Shown piece after piece: positions 35,481-46,530 of a stretch of 64,000 bases of DNA. The stretch spans positions 155,765,105 through 155,829,104 of the forward strand of contig NC_134572.1 of the NCBI RefSeq assembly GCF_050947875.1, written 5' to 3'. Source of the DNA: Dermacentor variabilis (taxonomy: Eukaryota; Arthropoda; Arachnida; Ixodida; Ixodidae). The position numbers and the translations under genes are program-made. Below the pieces are notes generated by a model. The model saw only the letters and a program-made list of their open reading frames with translations, searched no databases and was not told where the DNA came from. Numbering within the stretch: the stretch's first letter is position 1; every line of letters starts with the position of its first letter.

Positions 35481-36480
35481 TTGTTTCTATTAGTTGCGTT
35501 GTCGTCGACAGGCCTTTTCTAAACCCATGTTGATTTTCACATAGAAGTTTGTTGTCATTCACGAACTGCATAATGTGTTCTTCATGATATGTTCAAATAT
35601 TTTGCAAACAGTACAGGTTAAAAAAAATTGGCCAGTAGTTAGAGGGATTTGTGACATCTCCAGATTTATGGATCCACATAATCTTAGCAGTTTTCCATTC
35701 GCGTGGTAATTCACCAGTGTTCATTGATTTTTGATAAATAAGTGAGAGGTATTTGGCCATCCACTTGACGTATCATTTCAGGAAGGTATTTGCAATGTCA
35801 TCAGGTACATTGGATTTTTCTCGTCAATGTTAAGAAGCAGTTAAACGATCCCTGGTTCCGTAATAATTAGCTCGTCGATTGGTTCCCTTCTAGTCCCTCC
35901 ATCAATTCCTATTAGGGGTAAAACGCCATTATCAGTGGTAAAAACAGAGTTGAAGTAGTCAATAAACGTTTTAGCTTTATTTAAACTTTCAGTGTGCGGT
36001 AGGTTGTTTTCTTTATGAGTTCGGGAGTTCAAATATCACCAGAATTTATGGGGAGCCGTTTTGATAATGTTACTTAAAGTACCGTTAAGGTATCCATCTT
36101 TAGCTGCTGTTATATTTGCTTTGAGAGAATGGCAGAGCTTGCGGATTAGTTCGGTTAAGTCAGATTCATCAGACCTATTTTTAGCTTTTCTTAGCCTTCC
36201 CATCCCACGTTTCATGTGTACTATTCACGGGTTATCGACGGGTTCTTTTTATGCACTCTCTTTTTTCTTACGGGTACAAATGATGTCAAACAGTTTTGAA
36301 CAATGTTCTTAAAAAATAGCTACAAGTCACCTGCTCGAACTCTATCGTTTTGATAGCCATTAAGAAAATACAAATAACAGCTTTTAAGAAAATCAATAGT
36401 GCTGACGTCATCAGCATTTGACCAGTCTAAAACATTCGTAAAAAGCTCATCCTCACGCTTTGGTGAATGCAATACCATAG
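35481..36480 (-). pseudogene. LINE-C, linker and N-terminal half of RT
   Basis: Minus strand: a linker with NADDVSTIDFLKSCYLYFLN (about 36415) and LNSRTHKENNLPH (about 36030), NKAKTFIDYFNSVFTTDNG, a pre-RT region with IMWIHKSGDVTNPSNYWPI (about 35680) and LLCENQHGFRKGLSTT (about 35550), ending in TQLIET at the PLE junction. Joining across the insertion using a single copy of the 12-bp duplication keeps the frame into MCDLATSISNRSQTDV of the other half. The endonuclease upstream is not found, so LINE-C is 5' truncated near 36480. Stops occur in this half independent of the PLE. Confidence 0.85.
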
Positions 36481-39059
36481 AACATTTAAAAAAATCTAAA
36501 AAAATAAAATGTTATACCTAATTGTATCTACAATAATAGTTCGTTTTTTGTGCACCATGAGTTACAGCGCCATATGCGTTGCACCAAGGAACACACGAAG
36601 GTATGCTGTTTTTATTAGCATGACTCTTTTGGGTCGTTTCTAGAAGGCTTTAGGGTTATTTGTTTAGCACAGTCTTCTACAGCATAGGCTCAGTGTGGGC
36701 ATACTTAAAATTTTTATAGCATGCGCTGAGGCTGATGCTGCGAAAAAGAAGGAGTCGTGCACACGAAATATTTGATCCTCAGATTTACCACGCTAACGGC
36801 ATTACCAAAAAAATTAAAAACACTATAAGCGTTTCGAACAAATGACTTAGCGACTTGTTGCTGATAATAGGGTGCCTGACATTGAAGATCTCGCTACTAT
36901 AATGACAGGAAAATTGAATGCCTTGTCAAGTGAATATTTTTATTTGGCCTGTTATTGAAGTGAAAAATACAGTAAATGTTTGCCACTGTGTACTCCTAAG
37001 GCATTTCAAGGATGGAAAAGTCGCAAGAGGTTGATGTGGTGGGCGAGTTCGTGCATGATTTAACAATGGTGCACAACAATGATAATGAACAGAGTCCACG
37101 TACCACAACATGGTGCTGAACTTCCAACTAGATTTTGGCAGTAGAGCACTTGGAAGTTCTAAATCCCACGTGTTGTACTTGTTCCATTTTCATCCCCATG
37201 TTCTTGCGCCGTTTTTAACCGCAAGATGATAAAATGGCACTCTCGCACCCCGAACAAGCACCCCACCTCATTCTTCTTTAGATGTTCTACGATGTTATAA
37301 TTGGTCATGCTCATTAGCGCTTTGTGCGCAGTCTTGCCTTCTTGTGACGTATCGTTCAGTGAGGTTTCCTAGGTATATCGTTTACTGCATTCTCAGCAGC
37401 CGACTTACAGATCCTCCAGCCCTCTTATGAAGCAAACTGACAGCTGTTCTGCTTTTAAATTTTCGTAAGAACTGAAAATATGAGTACTTGGAATTAAGTA
37501 AAATGGAAATGCTCTAAAGTTTTTCAGTTAAAGATCTAAGTTTTGTACTTCATTTTATTGTGTTCTACCCAAAACCATAATGCACACATCGGTCAAGTGA
37601 GATATAAGGGACTCAGTATAAAAATGATCTTTCTTTCGCAGCAGGACCTGAAGGCCTCACATTCTTGGAATCCAGTAAGTTCAAAGCACTCGCAATTATT
37701 TTTACCCCCAAAGTGTGCCTGAAAGACTTTTGGGTAGGGTGATGTATCAATTTATTTCAGTACGTAAAATAACACTGTGCCGAGTGACAGCCTTAAAACA
37801 TTACCGGATAAACTTTATATTTTATCAGCTGAAGCCTAAGTGGAAGGCTCGCTGTTTCGTATTTTGCTTTTTATACAAGGACAGGTGTTGTTTAAAGTAT
37901 AAAATTGCTGCAGTTTGAATGTGCGTTCCAATTTTACATAAACCTATTATAGGCTTAAAAAACTGGCAATAACATGCAGTGTTAGAAGAATTTTATTGGC
38001 ACTTTCGTAAGTCTAAAGACCTAAAGTGCAAACTTTAAAGCGACACTGAAGTAAGTCTTAAACATTGCCTAAAACGTGACTGGAGCCCAGAATGCCTAGG
38101 CCGTGTTCTTAGTTTTTCATCCAATTAACATGCGTATTCTAAAACAGTGCTCAAAATTACCACTTTCCTTGCACCTTCCTCCCCTCCGCTTTCCGGACAC
38201 TGGCTATGACGACACTCTGGTAAGTCCGCCAGATAACATTTAGCAGATTTATGTTAATTTAAAATGGCACAACAAATGAGTGCGCAAATGAAATGTCTAT
38301 AATACCTGTAACGTGGGTAGATGTTTGAATTTTGATGGTTGAAATAGCACGAAACCACACTGCAAACCAGTGGAACTTTGTTACAGTGCATGGTGCAGTG
38401 GCTGCGAACTGCGCATGGTGTTTGCCATCCGTGCATTGCAGCCAGCAAATGCTGTAGACATTCGCTAAATATTCATTATACTCCGAAACGCAGTCACCAC
38501 AAGTCAACCTTGAACAAATTCATCTCAGGGTCCTTAAATGCAGGAGAGAATTTTAATTATGCATTTTCTAGCTTCCGCTCAATAATAGATTATCGTTCAG
38601 AGAGATTTATAATCATAAAAGAGTGCCAGTGTACAGGAAACCTTGCAAAATATCGTAAATCATGAAACAAAGTTCGACGTATTGCCCATCTGAATTTTAA
38701 TAAACGTGTTGATATCGTTAAGGAGAACTCATTTACCTAGTGCAAGTGTGGGCAAATGGCAGTTTGGTGGGTACTTTGAATTACGAAGGAAAATGTTTAT
38801 GGCTTATAAGCATAAAACCGATCATACTTTTGAGAATAAACTTTTCATATACATGGAAAAAAGAAGCATTAACAGAAATACAATATGAAGTTTTTGGCAA
38901 AAAACTCCCCAGCGCGCCAATGCAACAAGCTTGCTAAAAACTGTTTTAAGTGCGTGCAGAAAAAGCTTGAACTCTTCAAAGTTATCATGATCGTCGCAAA
39001 TTTTAAAACCTAAAATAGTGCATCTCGGACGTCTTGCACCTGCTCCTTGCCTGGCGAGA
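36481..39059. other. No recognisable gene
   Basis: AT-rich; short frames without motif. A small perfect hairpin, gaacttccaa (37118-37127) with ttggaagttc (37150-37159), lies here; no function is evident. Confidence 0.4.
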
Positions 39060-39400
39060 GGAGAAATGTCTGCTGCTGCAGCGGAGCGAATGGCAGCGGC
39101 CGAGCTTGAGCCCCAGACTTCTGCTGAAGCCTCAGTCCCAACGCCACCCCCTTCAATGTTGTCCAATCTGCAGCACACCACGGTGGTGACAGGCTCATTC
39201 ATATTGCTACGGGGTAGTATTCCCAATGACGAAGAGCCGAGTAGGAAGAAGACGAAGACGACGATTGGAAGCTAGCGCGGGCTGTTGCCTCTTGGTCAAC
39301 TGCGGCGTCTTGCCTTGTAAATATACTTGTAAATAGCTTTTCGTCGGCGTCTTCCTACGTAACATATTTGGTGGAGGTGGACGTTCCTACGTAACAATAT
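39060..39400 (+). mobile_element. LTR-like fragment with primer-binding-site-like end
   Basis: The segment ends in cttgtaaatatacttgtaaatag (about 39315-39337), closely like the reverse complement at 45541-45565 beside the Gypsy element. It is followed by cgtcttcctacgtaaca and tttggtggaggtggac (about 39367-39384), in the position of a primer binding site. An 85-codon frame (39018-39275), Ala/Pro-rich, overlaps it. No coding pol follows. I infer a 5' LTR remnant or solo LTR plus leader; the 5' limit is arbitrary. Confidence 0.4.
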
Positions 39401-39970
39401 TCAGCACAAGCCGCTGTAATAAGTGACCTTGCCTTCTGCTTTGGTGCCAGTACCTCGAATATCCCTGCTTAAACTTCATTTGTCAGCTCCACCCCCTGTA
39501 AACCGGCCGCTACAGTTACTCATTTGTGCTTGCACTATAGATTTTCAACGAAGTACTTGAGCTGGTTTGCCAACCATATGAGTGAAACTTGCCCTGGAAT
39601 TAGGTGGTAGACCTGTTTCACTTGCACTGTAATATTCGGTGCCCTGCACGATACAAGAAGCACTGCGATGAGAAGCACGCAGTCTCTTTAAGGATTGCTT
39701 AGATACCCGTGGTGAAGGCCGGTTGTGCAACATTAAACCCAGAGCGTCTGAGTGCAGACCTTGAGTATGACTGCCAGCTCCCTTCATTACGTGACGAAGC
39801 ACCACTTTCATACTTGTGCAAAATGCTAGAAGGGAAGCACAGGTGTAGAAAAACTGTTGACGCTGTTGTTTAAGGCATCTTAGAGATGTTTTGCAGGAAA
39901 GAGTTTTACCAAGGTATTTCACAGCTAAAAATGACAAGGGGAAAATGATTTGTATTAGCATAAGAACATT
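39401..39970. other. No confident feature; upstream part of decayed gene possible
   Basis: A long minus-strand frame (40132-39545, 195 codons) covers this stretch, but it lies antisense to the coding remnant recognised from 39971 and has no motif of its own. I treat it as a shadow. The plus strand may hold earlier exon-like sequence (KLALELGGRPVSLAL, about 39588) of the same remnant. Confidence 0.3.
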
Positions 39971-40511
39971 TATGTGAGGCCTTGGGAGAAAGTACTTCCC
40001 AATGGCTCTAAAGCTTATTACGCACCACTGAGGCACCTTTTGGCAAACCTGAGGCACACAGAGGATAGCCCAGTACCTCTTTCGTCCAATCTCATCTGAT
40101 GATCGTTGCCTCAGCGATTTTAATGATGGCATGAGATTTCGCAGTCATGCTCTGTTCAAAGAGGAAAGGGATGCACTCGGGCTACTACTAGTCTACTGCG
40201 ATGATGTGGAGATGGCTAACCCATTGGGAATGAAGCGAGGGGCCTGTGCAAAACTGACAATCTTCTATATCATGGTTGCAAATTTCCCAACTTCGAAGCG
40301 TTCACAAATGAACTCCATTTGCTTTCTCGTAGTAGGCCATTCAAACGTGCATAAACCACTGAGTCAAACAGAAATGCTGCAGGACTTTCTTTTAACAGCA
40401 AATGAGCTTGCAGCTGAAGCGATTGTCTTCACAGTACAAGGAACAGAAACGAAACTCTATGAACAGGTGTTTGCCTTTCTTGTTATGTTAAGCATCAGAA
40501 CAGCACTATAA
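39971..40511 (+). pseudogene. Decayed coding segment of an unidentified, probably repeat-associated protein family
   Basis: Two plus-strand frames joined by a frameshift near 40097: the first reads YVRPWEKVLPNGSKAYYAPL (39971 on), the second CLSDFNDGMRFRSHALFKEE and then LLLVYCDDVEMANPLGMKRG, TIFYIMVANFPTSKRSQMNS, to the stop at 40509-40511. The pattern hydrophobic-Y-x-D-D-x-E-x-x-N-P-L-G-x-K, followed by a Lys-Leu-x-x-F/Y-Tyr stretch and an Arg-Ser, resembles hypothetical proteins I have seen repeatedly in fish, cnidarian and tick assemblies, where copy number suggests a transposon origin. I cannot name the family or its activity. The sequence after the stop is not recognisable, so the fragment lacks both ends. 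Confidence 0.55.
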
Positions 40512-43193
40512 AGTACATAGTGGAGTAAAGAGGACATTTATTTGCAGTGCGAAGGTGCATGAAGAATGAAGTGCGTAAAGATTAATATATTGTTTGGTTG
40601 GTAACTAAAAATTCCTTGAGGCTGGAAAAGGCAAATAGATGTTCAGGTCGCTCAACTGCAAAAGCGTAACGCTTTTTTCAGAAGTGAAGCCGCGATTCCA
40701 TTCACACCAAGCAATTGCCGATGCTGCATGCTCATAGAATTTTTGTGCACACTAGTACTTTTTGTAGGTTTGAAAGGAAGGAAACCAAGAAATCATAGAG
40801 AAAGAAATTATTAGTTTTATAAAAACGGTATTATCACCAACACCCCAATTTAAAGCCATTGTGTAGTTAAAATTTCCTGCTTCTCTTTTATTTAAAAGCA
40901 TTAGAACTTGGCAACAGGTCTCCACCAGGCCCATGCATTTTCAAGGAGAATGGCAAGTTAAAAATTGCCTGCAAAGAAAACATTTTGGCTTTACCACCAG
41001 TCATCCTCCTGTTCACTGTATATTTTATATTGAACCTATTGTACCCACAGGCTTTTGGACAGTTTTTCGGACTTGTGCAGACAGTTGTGAAGGGTGAGTT
41101 ACTTGGCAGTGGCTTGATGTCGTTTGAGGTAGTCTCAGTTGAAAACCTAATATTCACGTGCGAAATGTTTGGTAGGCAGAAGCGGCATGTCAGCTGCAAA
41201 ACTGTGAAGTCGTGCCTTCTTTTACGATTTTTTATCAGCAGGGAAAAGCGTCGGCTGTATGTTTTAAGGCTGGTTTGTTATTTACCTCTTCTTTATTTAT
41301 GATATCTCATTTCTATTTTTCAAGGCTGAGTTGTTTGCTGATTTAAAAATTTCTCACTTGTTTTTCAGAATTTCTTACCTTTATATTTTGCTGTTACCTT
41401 ATTGAATCTTTAAAATGTGTAACATGCTTGCAGCTATTTGGTGCGTAACATTTTATGAACAATTACACAAGCTTTCATGGTAGTGTTCGGGATGAGTTAT
41501 CCCAAACTACATAACGCTGGGGCAAGTAACCTGCCTCCTGTTGGAGGCTTTTTCTGGGTGTTATAAAGTGTTTGGTCACGATTAGCTGTGTATTATACGT
41601 ACATCTGTGATCTCCCAACTGTTTTGTTTCTAGTGTTCGTGTTTTAGTTGCGACATTTGCCACGTGCTTCTACCAAGTTTTCCAGTGCAAATGTTCCATT
41701 GTTTATTTTGGCTTGCGCTGTCTTTTTCCTTTAATAACACATCTACTACATTCTGCACTGGTCTTGTGATAAATCAACTGTGCAATAGATTATTTTATGC
41801 CTTTTTCGTACAATTTTAGTGTACTGAATTCTTTTCTAATGGGGATGCGTAAACTCGGTAAATGACAGACAGGTACTTGCGCATTTGAGTTACGTTAATT
41901 TTGTGATAACCCAGCATATTTCATAGTCCCCACTGAATATTTCTTTTCTCCAGAGCCGATGGGCAAGTTTATTTGTATGTGATGCACTTATGTCTCGGGC
42001 CATTTTTATTACCAACTTTTTTTAATTTAGGGGCATACGTGTGAATGCCTCTTAGAGCTTAGCCTCTTTTCTTTTTAATATTCGTTCCCTGTTGATTAGT
42101 GAATGTTCAGAGATCTAATCGGACGCGCGCACAATATTCTCGCCTTGTGTGTTGTAACGTAGCGCTGAGGTGCTTCTTGTGAAATGTAGGAGAATCGGTT
42201 GTAAAGGGAAGAATGCACGGTTGGGCACATGTGCTTAATTAAGCTCATGAACTTGAGCTGCGCCAAGGTAACCTGTCGAAGCTTTCACACTGGCTTTATA
42301 AGAATCCTACACCACCATCAATATTCCGGCTTCTTTTAATTGTACCAAACAAACAAACATATAAATGAATACAAGTATTGATGACATCATCTTATCTTTC
42401 GAGTGTTGAACTTGGTAACCTCTGGATGCGGAGCAAGTTGTGAAGTTGTGTGCGAAATTAACAAAGCTACGTTAATTAAAATTTCAATAGGTGTCCTTAG
42501 GGGGCTAAAGAAAATGAACAATTTGGAGCCCGTCCTCGAGATAATCCAGCCGAGCGCAGGAATCCTCATTAAACATGCTACACTAAGAGCCATGTCAACA
42601 AAAATTTTCCAAGTAAACGCCCTTCGAAAGCGTCAGTGACGCAGAAAATAAAAGTCTATAGTCACAAAGAACAGTGCTACAAGACGGGGCACCAAGGAGG
42701 AACCACACGCGCACTGCGCCAACAGCTTGAAGTGCTATTGTTTCTGTGATAATAAACCAACTGGCCCGTCACTCAATCCTTGGAAACCTGCAAAGTCAAC
42801 CTGACCGCACCTGGCCTTTTTGATGCTTTCATAAATAGTATGCTCCATGTGGCCAGTCCGCTTTCGACTTTTATTCAAGCTGTTTTTTCGAAGACAAGCA
42901 ATTTATTTTTTTATTGTCAATTAGCAACGAACGTGAGCCGCCGAAAGTTTGCTTTGTCGCAGAAGCGATGCATGACTGAATGATGGCGCATGTTTAGCGC
43001 GTCGCTGGCATCAAGACGATGCGCTGCCACATTGGGTAGGTAGGTGACGAAAGTGAACAACTTAGTAGCTGCCAACAGAGCCACGCCAATAGTGACGGCG
43101 CCATCGTGATGAAATCTGGGGCTCCGATATTGACGGCTCAGGGTTTTTTTTTCTTTTAGTCTTTTTTTACAGCGAAGCCGGGAAGAGGAAGCT
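40512..43193. other. No recognisable gene
   Basis: AT-rich with short motif-free frames (up to 105 codons, 40985-41302 plus). No transposon boundary seen. Confidence 0.4.
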
Positions 43194-44200
43194 TTACCTC
43201 AGGCCGAACTCCGATGCGGCCGATTGAAATTGATGTAAAACGCAGAAACACTTCTCTGAGATAAGCCCTAGAATGATTCTAATGAAATTTTTAGCGTATG
43301 AGAGAGAAAGGTAAAATGTAGTGACTGTAGCGGGGAGCCACATAAATGGCACGTGCTTCTTCACAAGAACCGTAAGCGGTGCGGTAATCGTTGCGATGCC
43401 TTTACGAAGTGTCGGAAGTAGGAGCAGAGTCCTACAAAACTTCGGACGTCTTTCACAGACTGAGGTACAGGAAAAAGCGTGATTTTTCTCCGGGTTTTGT
43501 TGAATACTAGAAGCATCGACGATGTAGCCCATCATTGTAATCTGCCGACAACCGAAGTGACACTTCGATGAATTTAGTTGGAGTCCAGCCTCGCGGAAGA
43601 CTTCAAAAACAGCTGATAAGCGCTCAAGGTGTGTGTCAACTGTAGGTGAAAATACGAGAACTTCGTCTAGGTAGCAGAGGCATGTTGACCATTTGAACCC
43701 TTGAAGCAAAGAGTCCATCATACGTTCGAACCTTGCTGGGGCGTTGCATAGACCCACTGGTATAGATTATAATTTATATAGAACATCAGCAGTGAAGAAC
43801 GCGGTCTTCTCTTGGTCTTTTTTTATCCACAGAAATCTTCCAATAACAAGATCGCAGGTCTATTCGTGAAAAGTAGTCGGCACCATGGAGACAATTGAGG
43901 GCATCGTCAATGTGAGGCAAGGGGTAGACGTCTTTCTTGGTAATGCGATTTAGATGGCGATAATCTTTCTTTTTAACAAATGCGACGGGAGATGCCCAAG
44001 GGCTCGACGAGGGCTGAACAATGCCTGTTGCAAACATCTTGTTCCCTTCATCTTTAGTAATCTTACGTTCGGAAGCAGCAACTCGATATGACCGGCGAAG
44101 AATAGGACTGGCATCACCAGTACTCATGTGATGCTTAACAATTTAGGTCAAGCCCAATTTGTGATTCCTGAGGTCGAATATGTCGTGGTAGGAGACCAAT
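43194..44200 (-). pseudogene. Ty3/Gypsy reverse transcriptase
   Basis: Minus strand from 44127: ILRRSYRVAASERKITKDE, SSSPWASPVAFVKKKDYRHL, YPLPHIDDALNCLHGADYFS and RIDLRSCYWKISVD (first catalytic Asp region). After a short break, frame 43757-43194 has MGLCNAPARFERMMDSLLQG, then CLCYLDEVLVFSPTVDTHLE, where the second Asp of the YLDD box is Glu (codon on plus strand 43662-43664), and SKCHFGCRQITMMGYIVDAS. RNase H is only begun and the integrase is absent; the element stops near 43140 at a T-rich stretch. Known role: synthesises element cDNA inside virus-like particles. Inactive because of the catalytic change, stop codons and truncation. Confidence 0.92.
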
Positions 44201-45406
44201 AGTCAACACAGAGCTGCTGCTTGTTCAGCCAATAGGCCCGCAGCAATCATAAAACGAAATGTTGCGTCAGGGCAAATATCTTCATGTGGAAATAGTGCAG
44301 AATCTGAGCAGATGTCTACGGAAAGCGTCATGACGTGGTCATCTCCGATAGCACGCAGCGTTGCAACCGAAATGCCTTTGGGTAGAACTTCCTTTGTCAT
44401 GCCAAAATTAATAACAGGGAGGCATGCCCGGCTATTGGCCACGGTGACGACGGAGTGGGGCACAGTGATATTGCTCATCAAAATGACATCAGGAACAGAT
44501 GTGGAGACAATCACCATCGGGCACAGGAAAAGATGATACCAAATCGACGAAATTCAAGGGCTTAGGCGGCAGGCGGACGAAGGCGGTCGTACTAAAGTTG
44601 CTCGGCAGTTCGGCACGAATATGCGCGAGTAGGGGAAGTTCCAGGCAAAGGGTACCGGCAGAATGGTCGATCAAAGCTCAATGCGCCGTAAGAAAGTCGA
44701 GTCCGAGGATTAGGTCATGGGGACAATTGGTCAGCACTGTAAAAAGAACAGGAACGGAACAGGAACAGAAAAGAACAGACTTATACGGGAAGTACACATT
44801 CCGGTTACGTCAACAGTGCTGCCATCGGCCACGCGTACGGTTCGGGTAGTAGGAGGTGTGAGAACCTTCCTCAGTCGATGACGGAGGTTAAAACTCATTA
44901 TGGACACCACGGCTCAAGTATCTATTAACGCCGTGAAAGGGACACCGTCGACGTGAACATCAGGTAAATTGTGGTTCGTTGGGAAGGTCAATGGAGGATT
45001 TCGACACGACGAAGACAATGAAGCACTACCTCCAGAAGCTGCATGGTCCAGTTTTCTTTCCGGTGGGTCCATAATTGGTCGACGACGAATAGCGGCATGT
45101 TTGGGGCGACGGGGACCGACGGCGCTGAGGTGACGGCGAGCGAGCAGGACGATGGACATCGAAGGATACGTCAGAGGTAGGAGGCATATGGCGAGGCGAG
45201 TAAAGGTGCGCGTTGGCATATGGACGAGGAGGCGGGGGAAAAGAGCGTGAATACGGCGACGTCCAGGAGGCGCGGCAGTGGCGAGCGACGTGGCCAATGC
45301 GGACGCAGCGGAAGCAAATGGGCTTGTCGTCCGGAGTTCTCCCCTCGGTAGGATTACGGTTTCTTGGAGGGGAATGCTGACTGCCGTGAGGCGTAGCAGT
45401 CGACAC
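44201..45406 (-). pseudogene. Ty3/Gypsy gag zinc knuckle and protease region
   Basis: Frame 45406-45026 contains a CCHC knuckle CFRCVRIGHVARHC (C-x2-C-x4-H-x4-C, about 45320) followed by Pro/Arg/Ser-rich sequence. In the neighbouring frame (45297-44914) it runs into NLPDVHVDGVPFTALIDT, the start of the aspartic protease, where the glycine of the DTG active site is replaced by a TGA stop (plus strand 44914-44916). Downstream, SFNLRHRLRKV, VRLPPKPLNFVDLVSS and VTVANSRACLPVINFGMTKE lead to the RT frame. Most of gag before the knuckle is missing: LTR-like sequence begins only about 90 bp upstream, so there is an internal deletion. Confidence 0.88.
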
Positions 45407-45489
45407 CAGTTGCGCGTGCGGTCGGGAGACAGCGGGCAGCAGGAAATCCTAGGATTGCAAATTCTTGCCGCACAACTGCCTCAATGAGA

Positions 45490-45725
45490 GAGATCGGTGG
45501 TGCTGGTTGGTCAATGGTCGGTTCAAGAGGGCGTTCATGACTATTTACAAAGTATATTTACAAGTGATAATGCAGCGCTGGCCAGTTCAGCCCACAGCTC
45601 GAGAGCCAGAGAGCATTTGTCGTCTTCGTCGGGACGCCCCCGTGCATCGGCCACAAGAAACACGCAATATGCATGTATCAATATTGACGTCATGTATGCC
45701 GTCGGGGTCGTTTCATCGCAGCCAT
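45490..45725 (-). mobile_element. 5' LTR-like remnant of the Gypsy element
   Basis: On the minus strand this contains cacttgtaaatatactttgt and gtaaatag just upstream of the gag remnant, matching the LTR-like end at 39.3 kb. The distal end merges into the minisatellite at 45.73 kb, so its true start is unclear. Confidence 0.45.
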
Positions 45726-46530
45726 AACAGTATCGACGAGCGAATATCGTCATGCCGCCGTCATGGCGCCATCGTTGTCACGCAGTTTTTGTTATACCAT
45801 TACCGTCATGCCAGCATCATAACACTGTCGTTTTACCGTTGTAATCACTTTAGAAACGTCATACCATGGTCATCATGTCGCCTTCGTGATACCGCCTCTG
45901 CCACTCTATTGTATAATTCATTCTTTGTCATTCTATAGTTATGTTATCATCGAACAATCGTGTTACACACCCGTCGCTATACTATCGTCATGGTGCTCTA
46001 TGGTAGTGGCATCGTCATTTCAGCTTCGTCATTTGACACACCATGCTGTCATCGTTACATCTTGTACGCCGACTAAGTGACACAGCTGTTCTAATATGTT
46101 AGGCAACTAGGTATGTGCGCGTGGTGGCGATGGCGTAGCGGTCATTGTGTCATCATCATTCAAGCTTTGTCACCTGACTTTCGTCATGACACCGTCGTCC
46201 TAATCGTAATTCATCAGCTGCCATACCATGGTACCCCTGTCATGCTCTCGAACTATTGTCATACTGTCACACCATTGTCGTCAGTACAGTTTCGTCATCC
46301 AGCTGTCGTCATACCGTCGTCGTGACGACATCGTCCTACACTTGTTATACCGTTGTGCCCATGCAGTTGTCGCCTTACGGTCGCCGTTATACTACACTCG
46401 TAATTGCATAATCATCTCACTACCGTAATTACGTTGTCGTTATACCACTTTTATCGTTTCATCGATGCCATATCTTCCTCGTCCTATCGTCGTCACCGAG
46501 TCGTCACACAGTCGTTGTCTTGCCATCGTA
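45726..46530. repeat. Degenerate CGTCAT-type minisatellite
   Basis: About 800 bp in which variants of tcgtcatacc, ccgtcgtcat, ttgtcgtcat and caccattgtcg recur every 10-16 bases without a fixed period. The result is strand-asymmetric (C/T-rich on plus, many cat trinucleotides) and gives long spurious reading frames. Best read as an old, decayed tandem array. Confidence 0.75.

Noticed and set aside
37118..37159. 10-bp perfect hairpin
   Set aside because: Short enough to be expected by chance in 64 kb and without context.
39545..40132. 195-codon minus-strand reading frame
   Set aside because: It lies opposite the plus-strand remnant whose motifs I recognise, has no motif of its own, and is best explained as an antisense shadow.
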